Of a stretch of DNA of 64,000 bases, positions 10,389-22,742 are shown in pieces. Origin of the DNA: Azadirachta indica (Eukaryota; Streptophyta; Magnoliopsida; Sapindales; Meliaceae). Numbering within the stretch: the stretch's first letter is position 1; every line of letters begins with the position of its first letter. Both the position numbers and the translations under genes were made by a program. Where the stretch lies: contig CM040443.1 in assembly GCA_022749755.1 (NCBI GenBank), forward strand, positions 11,071,744 to 11,135,743, in the 5' to 3' direction. The notes below the pieces were generated by a model. The model searched no databases and was not told the DNA's origin. It saw nothing but the letters and a program-made list of their open reading frames with translations.

Positions 10389-13273
10389 CATAGGCACTAT
10401 CCACTCTATGAAAGTGTTTTAAGTTAAGTTGAGCTTGTGGTAATTGACATTTTAAAATTGTATAGTTATAATTATCGAGATGTAAATGACTTTCTTTCCT
10501 TTCAGAAAAACACTAAGCATGTAGCTCTATAAATAAATAATTTTAAAGGAGAGGAGATGCTCCGATTGCCATAATTGTAGCATACCACGGGCGTGTTTTG
10601 TTAATGGAGCAAATTCATGATCATCTTATTGTCAATGGCGCACTTGGAATAATGGTGGTGGCGCGGGTCAAAAGATTTCGGTCTCCGTTCTAAAATATTA
10701 AATTTTGACCGCATCATCATCATTCATTAAACTCAAACTCAAACTCAAAACTCAAACTCAATTATGATCACTCTTCGGAATAAATAATATCGACTGTTCA
10801 AGGATTTGTGGTGGCTTAAGGAACGTAAAACCATTCATCATCACGTCACAGTCACACCCTTGACTTGCTTCACTTCGCATAACAACAGGGGTGAGGATAT
10901 CAAATCCTTTAGCAGCTAGCAGACAGATGGATAAGTTGGGGGTACGATGTGGATCTCAAGAAGCGATGTCGACCACTCATGTCATGCTAATTGGGTTGGG
11001 GACCCACGTGTCTCGTTCTCAAGACATGGCTGCTGTATCAGTAATAAGTATATCAAGAACTTACCACTGCTATATATATATATAAATAAGAAAAAGCAGG
11101 GACATATATATATATATATGTATATAAATAAGAAAAAGCTGGGACCCGGATTTCTTGGTGTGAATATATACCTTGTATGGGGACCACATTGTTAATGCCA
11201 AATCTAATCATCTCTCTTTCCAAAGGGTAGGGCAAGGGCAAGGGCAAGGAAATTGGGATGGGATGCCGTAGATGTATAGATGGATAGATAGGAGGCGTTG
11301 GCCCCCGCAATCAGCGTAGCCGATAATTTGTTCGTAATTTTTGGTATTCAAAAATTCAAATTGGCGTGCTGTGCTAACTTGTAAATGTGGTAACTGCAAG
11401 CGAGATAAAGGTGAAAAGAGACAAACATAGGCACAGGTTTGCACTTACTCTTCCAACATGTTTCTTTTTAAGTCTTGGCCTCCAATTTCTTCCGTATAAT
11501 CAATTTGTCAAACACTTGGCTGACATTTGCATCTCATTTTATCCATTGCGTTTCCATACATAACAACGTGTCTGGTTTCTGCTATTCCACCAGTAACAAG
11601 CTATCCCATAATCTATTTTCTTTTCTCAATATTCCTCTATATAGATTTTTATTCGATATTGAGTTTTTTAAGAATAAGTTAAAGCAGTAATTTCAACACC
11701 GTGATAATATGTTTTTAGATAAATTTAATTGGACATATTTTAGTTAATGGTTGTTTTATAACACCGTTATTTTTTACATACAAAAATAGTTGGTCATTAA
11801 TTCTCTCGCAAAGAAATCATGTTTGTACATGAAAGAAGTGAATGGGAAATTTTCATGTACGGGGAATTAAAAAATTAAAAAATATATATAAAAAAATATT
11901 TATTTAATTATTAATAAGCATGCAAATTCTAATACTACTTAAACACATCAATCATTGTAGTTTCGTGTATAACTCATGTGTAGGACGGCAATGTGGACCC
12001 TAATTTAACAACATTAACAACAAAACAAGATTAAGCCTTATCATATTTGCTTTTGAGTTGCTGCTCTATTAAATAGTAAAAACAAATACAGCCCCGTATA
12101 ATTGAATTGAATAGCGAAAAGAAGATTGAAAAATATAAAAAAAAATAAAAAAAAAATCATACAGTTGGACTATCATTATAATCCCTGTACATGCACACAT
12201 AGAGGGAGAAAATAGATAGACAGCTGTACCGAAGAGAGAAATGTAAATAAATTTAAGCCGGCAAATACAAGCAAAATATGATTTGACATTAAATAATATA
12301 TACTACTTTAGTTATTGATCAATTAATTAATTGGTATTTTTTTTATATAATATTAATTAAATAATATATATACTTTGATGAGGTTGACTAAAGTCTATAG
12401 ACTGATAAATTAATTATATGTGCATAGAGGATTGATGGCTGCAGGCAGCTGACCTAGCTAGCTAGTCGCTACTTAACTTGAAAGAAGGGGAGTTTCACGA
12501 GGATTATTTACATCTCTATTCTATCTATGTATTCTCTATTCATTTTTATCCACGAGTCAAAGACGTACTAAAGATATGCACCTGTTATATTCTTTCTTCA
12601 TTCTTCTTATTTTAATTAATATATATATATATATAAATAAAATATCTAAAGAATTAAGATCTATCTTGATTGTGTTTTATTTTTACATATGTAATATGTC
12701 CCTTCGATGGGATGGTTTTTGGTCTTATTATATGTGATTCTCTCTATTATTGATGCATTTCTCAATTGCTTTCCGCCAAGATCTCTCTCAATTTTTGAGT
12801 GCAAAAAGATATCAGTTTTCTTTTTATTTTTTCTTTTTTTAAAACTATAGAAATCTTAGTAATATTCAAATAGACTGTCTGCTCCATTTCAGAAAAATTT
12901 ATTTAATAATTAAGTTTTAATGTAACACGTTGCCGATAGGAAACAAAAGGAAAAGTCATCTTTAGCCATTTGGGTCCCATTTATTGAAGACAGTAAATAA
13001 TTTTTATATTTTTGAATGACATATATAGGTGAAAATAATGCGACAACACGAGAAATATTTTCTTAAAATATAGGGGATTTTTATTTTTATTTTTTATTTT
13101 TTTTTCCTGAAAGTAAAATTAATTAAGGAGGTTGGTTAATGATGGAAGGAAGATCTTCATGGGACATTACATTAATGGGACGTTTAAGGTTATAAGTTGC
13201 ATGCATCAAATGAATGCCGTTTCGATGGCGACTCATTTCATTTCTTCTTCCCTTTCGAAGGTCCTCCATAAAT

Positions 13274-13313
13274 AGATAGATAGATATAGATAGATAGATA
13301 GATATTTAAAAGT
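13274..13313. repeat. (GATA)n microsatellite
   Basis: An interrupted run of GATA units. Confidence 0.85.
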
Positions 13314-16018
13314 TTGTTTAGAGATATGGGAGGATATAGATTAGGCATTTCACCAACTGACACGTGGTGGGATAGATTTGCTCCTGCTCCTCCCTTTTTA
13401 TCAAAGTCTTATAATAAGGTAATTGGATTTGGAAGCAAAGGTGGAGAGCTGCGTTAAGTGGCCTCCTCCTCTGGTCCGATTCCTTCTCCCATTTCAGGAT
13501 AAAGGTTAAATGAATCTCTCTTTTTTCTTCACTTTTTCTTTTTTCTATATCAGCGAAGGCCAATTCCCTTTTTCTAACTCCATTTATTATTATTTTTTTT
13601 AATACAAAATTTAAAGTCTTATACAAGAAACAAATGAGAACCTTTTTTTGATATAATAGGTCATATGTTTTTTTTTTTTTTTTTTTTTTTTTTTCCTGTT
13701 CATCAGTTGAATAAGTATTGTCATATTTATTATTTTTTATGAAAAAATAAAATAAAAACCATAGATTTGTGAACAATGCTTGAAAGATTTATGAAATAGA
13801 TTAAGATTTTTTCTTGACGCGAAGTTTTAGGTATAAATATAATAAAATGTACAGTAATCAATTATATATATGATATTGATAAATAAATGGTAAAGAATTA
13901 TCCTAAAGAATATAAATTTATATTAAAATATAATTCTGAATTTAAAGACGATAATTAAATATAAAACTGCTGACAATCAAGGAACAGGAAAAGGGTTTAC
14001 CCATTCAAAGTTGAAAACACACGTAAAACAGGTGAATGAGTTGCAAGAGGCAAAAGCAAGACTGAACCACGTCACACGGTAGCTTTGTCTAGCGGTATTG
14101 TAATTATAATTAGGTTTAATTAATTAACGGCGTTAGAAAATGGTAAAGATTAGGGAGAAAGTACAGTAACTATATATAATTATATATATTAAGCCTTAGC
14201 CTCTCATTGCACGCCATCTAATTAAATCACAAAACCACTGTTTCCCCATTAATTAATCCGGTGATTTCGTTGTTTTTCATTCTTGCATACTTCTAGCTTT
14301 ATCTTGAAGTAAATTTCAAGTTAATTATAAACCAAGTGCAATCGTTTTGTGTCTAAGAATTACTTTAAACCACCGATTTATCAAATTTTACATTGCTTAA
14401 TTTCCATCACTTTTGATTTCATCTTTTTTAATTTTTCATGTATTGAAGAATAAGTCATATAAGACACTGTTTATGTCAAATTCTTACGTGGATGACAAAA
14501 ATAAATGAAATTGAAATATATTTTAATTATATAGTAAAAATATTATTTTAAAATTTTTAGTGAAACAAGACATGAATGATTCACCGTTCATAAAAAAATA
14601 AAGGTGAATGTTGATCAAACTATTAAATTATTATGTTTTTAAAATTAAGTTATTATATAATATAATATAAATTGATAATGGTTTAATTATTTAATTTAAT
14701 TAATACATAAAATTTTATTAAATAAAAATTTAACAAAAATCCGGACATGTTTATTAATTATTATCGAGATTAATAGTGTATATATGTTGAATGAGATCGT
14801 ATCCGATTTTTCATGGCTGCAGAAAAATGGAGAAAAATTATGTTGGCGAAAATGGGCCAAGCATTATTTCTTTGTTTTCATATTTTATTTTCTTTTATTG
14901 AAAAAATAAAAAATAATTTTACGAATGCTTCGGGCGGGGTTAGGAGAGATGCCAGTTATGAGGTGGGCTCCAAGTAACTCCAACCCTAAGAGGAGAGCAA
15001 ATCCCTTCTGCTAAATTTGGACAGAATCAGTTGAGCAAGCTTTAAAGGGGACCCACTTTTGGTTTGGACGTTTGGAGACAGCTGAGTTGTTTCCTCCGAG
15101 TCGTGCACGGCTCTTTTCTGGACGAAACACGTGGCACAATCTTCGGCTCTCCTTCATTTGTGTTGGCAAATCTCTTCTAATGCCACGTAAGACCAAACCA
15201 TGGAGCCAGTACGTATGAGGTGTTGCAATAGAAGAGTCACGGCCACATTTGAAAGCCACGCAAGTCACAAACATGCAAGTCCCCCCAACGTTTTAGTTTG
15301 ACGTCGAATGAATCTGTAAATTTTTATATACATTACTTTTAAGTCGCGTAAAGTTCTTATAAAATTTGAAATTAAGATAAATTTGAACTAGCAATGGTTT
15401 GAAAATTTACGAACATTATACTAGAAAGGAAACTTCACGAAAATTATAGTGGGGTTGTTACTCCATTCACAATCTCTGAATCACCCTACATATATTCTTA
15501 CCTTATAATTATTATAAAGTGCCAAATATTGTTTCAATTTGTGACCCACTGTACGTTTATAAGGTGGGTGTTAGGTGGTAACTCTGCAGGCAAATGTTTG
15601 GTTGTGGTACCAGCTAGCTAGCTGCATGTGTGTACGCGCTAATTTCCCATGTAAAGAAATTAAAAAATTTAAGAGAAAAGCAAGCGACATGCAACCATGA
15701 TATATATAATTCTATATCCCAAGGGGTCTGGAGTAAAATGGAATGTTCAAATAAATTATTGCAAGTTTGAAGTTGAATAGGAAACGTTGAAAACAGAGCA
15801 TGTGAGATATTTTAAGAAGTTGGGTTCGGCAACAGGTCTTGGGACTGACTGACTAGTACTTAACGTAGAATTATATCAATCTCGTTCCTATATAGCTAAT
15901 TCTCTACTTGGGGATTTGAAAGGATTTAGCTTAAAAGATCTTTTGCTTAATATTCTAATGTAAGAATTAGATACGAGGCTACTGAATAAACAGAGAATTT
16001 GAAGGAGACAATGCAGGT

Positions 16019-16040
16019 AGGATGTTGCTTAACGCATTTG
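16019..16040. repeat. 22-bp dispersed motif, copy 1
   Basis: Starts AGGATGTTGCTTAACG and ends CATTTG. It is identical to 18675-18696 and in the same orientation; the match extends three more bases with one difference. Confidence 0.8.
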
Positions 16041-17678
16041 CCACTGAATAGGGTCCCTTCTTCAGTTCTGACCGATGTGGGATATGGGCTGCATGCGTGC
16101 TGTGCTCACGTGACGCTATTTTAAGGTTTTGAGTATGGTTCAAGCCAATTTTTTATCAATGAAACTTATTTATGGCATTAGAGTTAAAAGCAAAGGTAAA
16201 GGAGCGCTGAAATATCACGAAAATGGGTGACCGTGTTTGTACAACAGTCAGATTCTGGTCATTACGTGGAAATCACCAATATGACCATATATACTCGCCC
16301 CATACACCTATCTGAACCGTTGATCTAAACCGTCACGTGATCAACTTGATTGCACGTGACGTGACTCGCTCGGGAGGCGACGATCTCAAAAAGTTAGGAT
16401 GGGCAGACGTTTGACCGGTCTCTAAATCATCATGTGAATCTTCTTGCAAATGCAACCTTTTTCATATTTTGAGCTTAAGCGTGGACGAACACGCCACCTC
16501 ACTTTTTTTCTGTCGCTGTAAATTCAACAGTTTGTCCTTTAATTTGCATATATATCCTTTCATGTTGTCTCTCTGCAACTATGACTATTCATGAATCAAT
16601 AATCATAGCAGTAAGTAAACACCCTCCTCTTTCTTAATTTGTGAAGAAAATGACAGAAACATCCTCTGGAAACTGCAGTTTCACTAAACGATGTTAGGGT
16701 TTTTGTTGAACTTTCACTTGACTGCTTGGCTGTGGCTGTGCAAGCAAAAATTGGGTTGCTTTTTGCTTCCCAGGGCTGGGACAAATTGGAATTTGCCTTC
16801 ACGGTGCGTGGTACGTGAACTTCAAGCTTTAACAAAACTAACAAAAGCTACCATATTTAGTAATTATTTTCGTCCCACAGCCTGCTTAATATGGGGTATA
16901 TGTTCGTATTCTTTAAATAGCAATCACTCTCTTCCTTCTCTGGGGTCATGATCTCCTCGTTAACCAATTGAATAACGCCAACTTGCATTGTGAAATTTGA
17001 AGTTTTATTAATTACCCTTCATTTTTAAGAAATTAATTTGCAAGATAAGTGTTTTTGTTACTATTGACTACATATATGAACCAAAAAGACCAAAAATATA
17101 AGAAAATAAAATCTTATTCAATGGCGAGGAAGAGATAAGGTTTAAGATGTGGAGTGGGTGGAATACAAAGCTTGGATGGATTATTTGCTGCTCTAGAAAC
17201 TAGCCAAACTATTCTTTCAATAAAATAATAAATCAAGTGGACTGTAACAAAACACGTGTAGATATATTATAAAATCTGTATAACAGGATAAACGTGTATT
17301 CTTATAAAACTAAGGGAGATCGTCGATTGTTCTGCGTGACTAAAGACAAAACTAAGATCTAATTTAGTTGATTAGACTTGCTAATTGTAATTGGTCAAAA
17401 AAGGTCAGCTGTTTTTGGAATATAAACAAATTACAGGTTGATGATAATCATATATAAGCACATGCTTATTGCATTTATGATTTGTCACGATATGGATGGT
17501 CGGTAACTAACTCTTAACTAATGATGAAGGGTATACAGTTCAATCCTAATTAACGAATTTAATTTAAATTCTTATTTTTAACTCTATATATTTATATAAA
17601 ATATTAATTAGTCAATGATACCAAAAATACGACATGTCACTCTGTTAACAACTGTTGTCTTATTCGTCACGTTTGCTT

Positions 17679-18426
17679 TTTAATTTAGGAATTATGAAAC
17701 ATTTCCCCTTAGATTTAGGCAAATAAGTGAATATTTCTTAACGTTTATTGAAAAACTGATATCTTTCTAAAGTTTGAAAAAATAAATGGATATTTTCCTA
17801 AAGTTAACTTCATATCTTTAAAATAATTATTTTATTCTCATGTATTTTAAAAAAAGCATAAATTAATTATTTCAGTAGTATATTAATACAAAAAATTCTT
17901 CCCATTATACTTATAGTATATTTTACATATCTAATATTTTTATTTTAATAATTTTATTATTTTTCCATTATATTTTGTTTTGATAATTTTATTTTGTAAA
18001 TTTAAGAAAATGATAAAATTATCAAAATAAAAATATTGGATTTACAAAATATACTGTTAATATAATGAGAAAAAATTATTTATGATAAAATTAAAATTAT
18101 TTTAATTAAATAAAGATAATAGAATTACCAAATAAAAATATTTTAATTAAACAATAATTTATAATAAAATTATAAGATTATTTTTTTAAAAATAAGTTAA
18201 GCATATAATTATTATTTTATTATTTTAAAATTATAAGTTTATTTTGATAAACATATATTAGTAATAAAGTTAAAATAATTAGTTTATATTTTTTTAAATG
18301 TGTGAGAGTAAAAAATTTTTTTTAAAGACATAAAATTAAGGTCAAAAGAGTATCTGCGTATTTCTTTAATTCGCATAAGGATATTTATTTTTTAACAGAA
18401 GTCAGGAACATAAACCCTTTAATTTA
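17679..18426. mobile_element. AT-rich long-inverted-repeat element with 9-bp target duplication (MULE-like, non-autonomous)
   Basis: TTTAATTTA occurs at 17679-17687 and exactly again at 18418-18426. Between them lie 730 bp (17688-18417) whose two halves are diverged reverse complements: GGAATTATGAAACATTTCC at the left end against GGGTTTATGTTCCTGAC read from the right end, with the centre near 17985. No open frame is present. A 9-bp duplication and long inverted ends are the hallmarks of Mutator-like elements. The termini resemble the element at 33962-36127, so both may be one family. Confidence 0.75.
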
Positions 18427-18674
18427 TTACATCTCCAACTCTGTTAAAACATGTTGTAACTGCAGGAAGAGTTACTTTGACGGACGTTATGTAACATCTG
18501 TTATAACGGGGAGTAGCTGAAGCGACAGAGGGAATTGGCATTGGTACGTACGTAAAATTTTTGTGGTTGGCTGTGAATGAATTAAATATAAATAAAAAAA
18601 AAGATTAATAATGAATAGGGATTTGTGAGAATTTAGCGTAACGAACCATAAATGGGATTAAGGAGAGGGAACTA

Positions 18675-18696
18675 AGGATGTTGCTTAACGCATTTG
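18675..18696. repeat. 22-bp dispersed motif, copy 2
   Basis: Identical to 16019-16040. It is followed within 10 bases by an (AATTG)n tract. Confidence 0.8.
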
Positions 18697-18703
18697 GCAT
18701 CTG

Positions 18704-18727
18704 GAATTGAATTGAATTGAATTGAAT
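18704..18727. repeat. (AATTG)n pentanucleotide repeat
   Basis: Four to five GAATT/AATTG units. Confidence 0.8.
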
Positions 18728-21700
18728 TCGTGATTTGTTTGCTTGCTTGCTTGCTTTTTTTGTTTTGAGTTCATCGTATGTCGTGAAAAATCCCCAGTGA
18801 GCGTGCACACGTGCTGACCCAATGTGTTGAGTGATTTTCAAGCCATCCTAACATTCTCTGTTCACTTCCATTATTTATTTATTTGCAGTTAATTGGTAAA
18901 GTTGAAGCGTCCGTTATTCTCTTTTTAATATTTATGTATATAATTAAAAGGAAAAGAAAAAACGTATTCACTAGAACCTTTTTTATTCACCTTTGTACCC
19001 AAGTCCTGTTTTGTCAAACCACAAAAGCTAGCTCTACAGCAGACACCCACTTGTGCTTATCCTTTCAGCACAATTTTTCAATTCACGTGGATGGTTCAAC
19101 AATTAATATGAGATGAAGTGGTTATGTTAGTATGCGGTGGGTCTTAGTGAACAATTTTAATTAAGAGAATAGCTAGCTAGCTAGCTTCCTTCTAGCAGCT
19201 TCTAATTTCTAATAATGGGTGTGAAATGTAAAGTGCGGGGGTTGAAAATTTTGTTCAAACATCAAAAGTTGAAATAGATACATTAACATAACATAACATT
19301 GCCTAATGCCTGCTAGTATTGGGACACTCATAACGTGCTTGGTAAGCGAAGTTAACCGCAACGAAAGCTAAGACTTAGCGGGGGTTATTATTGTTCATCT
19401 TCCTCAAAATTAGCTAATGCATGTTTCACCAATTCATTATTCTTGATCTACGTGTGTAAACCTATAATTTAATTAATATATAATAACAAGTACATGTATT
19501 GCCCTTTTTTTTATATATATATATATATATATGTGTATAGATTAATTCGTTATACTACATGTGTTAGAAATTGCTTATGTAAAAAGTGATTCTGTATTCA
19601 TTTTTGACAAAAACCCTTTGAACAAGTGATGAAAAGCACTTGCAAACCAATTTACTTCTCCGAGAAGGACTCTAATATTACTTGGGTATATATGTTGATT
19701 TTAAAATATGTATATGTTTATTACGAAAACTAGAATATTAAAAGCAGAAGTATTTTTCTTCTAATTTGTTGTATGATGGTGATTCTATCAAAGTTATTAT
19801 CAAAATTAATTACTATCAATTGAAGCTTAATTAAAGTTTAATATACAGTGTTTTAATGAAATAAATAAGTTTCATAAATTCTAGTAAAAAATTATGTCAT
19901 TTTTTCAGTCGCCACAGCTCGATGATGGAGCAAAAGTAATTAATCAAATTAATTAATAAAAAGTTGCAAGACCATGCGGAAAAGCATGGACAATTAAGGC
20001 ATTAATCTAAAATTTAGTCTAATTCTAGCATTACGAAATAGATTTTTACGTAAACCCAATTTAAATCATCATTGAATGTCTGCATTTACATTGTACATAT
20101 ATATTAAGCAGTAAAGTACCGAATTTAATTTAATTGCACTTTTAAATCTTCTCCCGATGTAACATGTTCTAGAAGTGAATTACTTCATAGCACAACATGT
20201 CAAAATTGCAACTTCATATATAGTTAATTAATCAATTAATTAATTAGTATAAAAAAAAAAATTAATCAAAGTGTTTTGTCTTTGAAAAAGGCCTTTGTAG
20301 CTCAAAACAAATTAACGTCATTTTACAAAGAAGACAGCCTCTTTTTCAACCTAAACTCGAAAGACCAATAATAATTAATAATCAAAAAGCACAACTTAAC
20401 CTGAAACAAATGGCACATTTCCACATATATATACAAATATTAGTTATATATAATTTAAGAAAAAGGCATGAGAATGAGAAATAGCTGTATAGCGTTTGCA
20501 GGGGCCCGTGGGCAGTCTTAACTCATGCGTGAATCTCAGATAGAAACTGGTGTTAAAACGTCATCGTTGAGAGCTCCGTTTTATCTAACTTCCTTAATTC
20601 CTTTCATATATAGTTTTCCAGTTGACATTAAATTTTATTTTAAAAACTAGTAGTTAGATATCAATAATGTTTATATATATATATATATATGCATCATAAA
20701 GGGTACTAATACCGATACCATACTCTAATGATAATGATAATAAATATATAATAGGATTGACTAGCCGATGATGCAGTATCTGGCCTTCCAGAAAACCGAC
20801 ATCCCAATATTCTTGCAAGAGAAAATTGAAAGGGTCGGATTAGGTTTGGTTTAGCAAGCAATGTGTTGCATCATGCCATGTATTAAAAACAAATTCATGA
20901 TGCTTGGTCGGCATCTAACCTTAATGAAGATCACCTAATGTTAATGGAACGGAACTATCAATCCCTTAATTAATTTTCTCCGAATAATAACACCTTTTCT
21001 ACTATAGCGGCCACTTTCTCTGATGAAAGGTCAATACATGCAAGTTGGTTGAAGAAGAAAGAAACCCTAATAGACTCCATTGATATATTCTGTTTGGATG
21101 CTGAGAAAAAGGTATAGTAAATAGAAAGAAAATTTATCAACCACACATTTTGATTGTATGGAGGATGAGAAAATTTGAAGGTATAACCACTTAGCGTTTC
21201 GCCCCACTTAAAAAAGATTGGCTCTTGATGTGAATGTTTCAGCTTTTGGAAACTTAATCAAAGAACTTGGTAAGAAAGTAATTATGTAATAGAAACCCTT
21301 TTCGAAAAATCAACTATGGGGTAAGACTATGATTTTACTTAATCAGTAATTGTTTAAAGAATTAAAAAGATAAAGCGGATCCAGATTATACACAAACATA
21401 TATGTATACAATTAAGGAAATTAAGCAATATTGGGATGGTTGAGTTTTAGGTGTAGAGAACAAATAAAATTGATGATATTGCTTACGATTCCATGATAAG
21501 TGCATAATTGTAGTCAGATGGGCTGATGGGCGATTATGCTGTATCTAATCTAGTAGTCGTCATGATTATAATTGAAAGCAAAAGATATCAAAGATATAAT
21601 GCTACTAATTTGCTTCCAAAGCATGACCTGCATTCGAACTTGGCCTTGCTTTCCTTCTTTCTTATACTTATTTACAATTTTGACTTTCATTTTTATCTTA

Positions 21701-22684
21701 AAACTGGTGTCACTTCACTAACACAGTTATATCATTTGTGGTATTAATTTTATGACTATGACAAGCAAACACTTGGACATAATTTTTAGTTATTTAGCTC
21801 CCAATTGTAATATTTTAGTGTTGATTTGCTAACAATTATTGAGTTGGATCGATCAAATTTATATATTTGGTATTTCACGGTTCTTAATTTATTAATTATA
21901 TTGTTTTGTTTATATATGTAGATCGATCATCCAATCTTTTTCAGTATGACGAAATGATGTTCCGAGTCAACGGAAAAAAAAATTGATATGTTTAGAGATT
22001 TTCAACTTTAAATTGGAGGGATGGGATGCTTATTGTACAAGCAAGAGTGTTTGATGGTTTTGAATTTTATCTAAGGCTCTTCAAGTGTCCCAGAAGTGCT
22101 GATAATAGCTGATGATGCTTGATCAAAGGAATTGCAAATTCAATGCTGTAATTAAATGAACAATATTGATTGTTGTTATATCTACGATCTGCGGAATTAA
22201 TCAATATCAATGATCTGGTGTTTGATGGTGATATCTGATCAGGGGTAATGACCCTACAAAGTGTCAACTGTTAGGTGAATGCATGTGTTGTTCTTTAATT
22301 AGGGCGCAATCTGTAGGAATTTTTGGCTCAATTTCCCTGAACCTCCAAACTGAATTAAGATTGATATTCCAACAATATAAATCCCGTTTTAACAGATCTT
22401 GCAATCTACTCATCATCTGCAGATTCGCCACTAATGGAATTAAATCAAACCGAAATGCTAAATATTAATCATGTATTTGTAATAAACCTACCAGCATGTG
22501 GGAATATAATGAGTGGTACGAACATATTCAAAAACTGATGAACAGCATAATAATTCATGTATTGGGGGCCAGCAGATGGAGAATCCGACACAATAATCTT
22601 ACTTTTTGAGGTTTGGCAAAGTTGTTATAGTCATTATAGCAAACCAAATGTTGCATTATTTAGTACTTTCAGAACAAGCCCAGA

Positions 22685-22688
<4 letters not shown>

Positions 22689-22719
<31 letters not shown>

Positions 22720-22742
22720 AAAAAAAAAAAAAAAAAAAAAAC
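22689..22742. repeat. (AT)n followed by poly-A
   Basis: A run of AT dinucleotides passes into an A run of over 20 bases. It could be the tail of an old retroposed sequence, but no body is recognisable on its left. Confidence 0.7.

Noticed and set aside
13318..13776. 152-codon minus-strand open frame
   Set aside because: Contains poly-Lys from a T run and low-complexity sequence; no domain or splice context supports it.
22689..22742. AT tract plus poly-A as the 3' end of a LINE or processed gene copy
   Set aside because: No coding or SINE-like body could be recognised on its left and no target duplication was seen.
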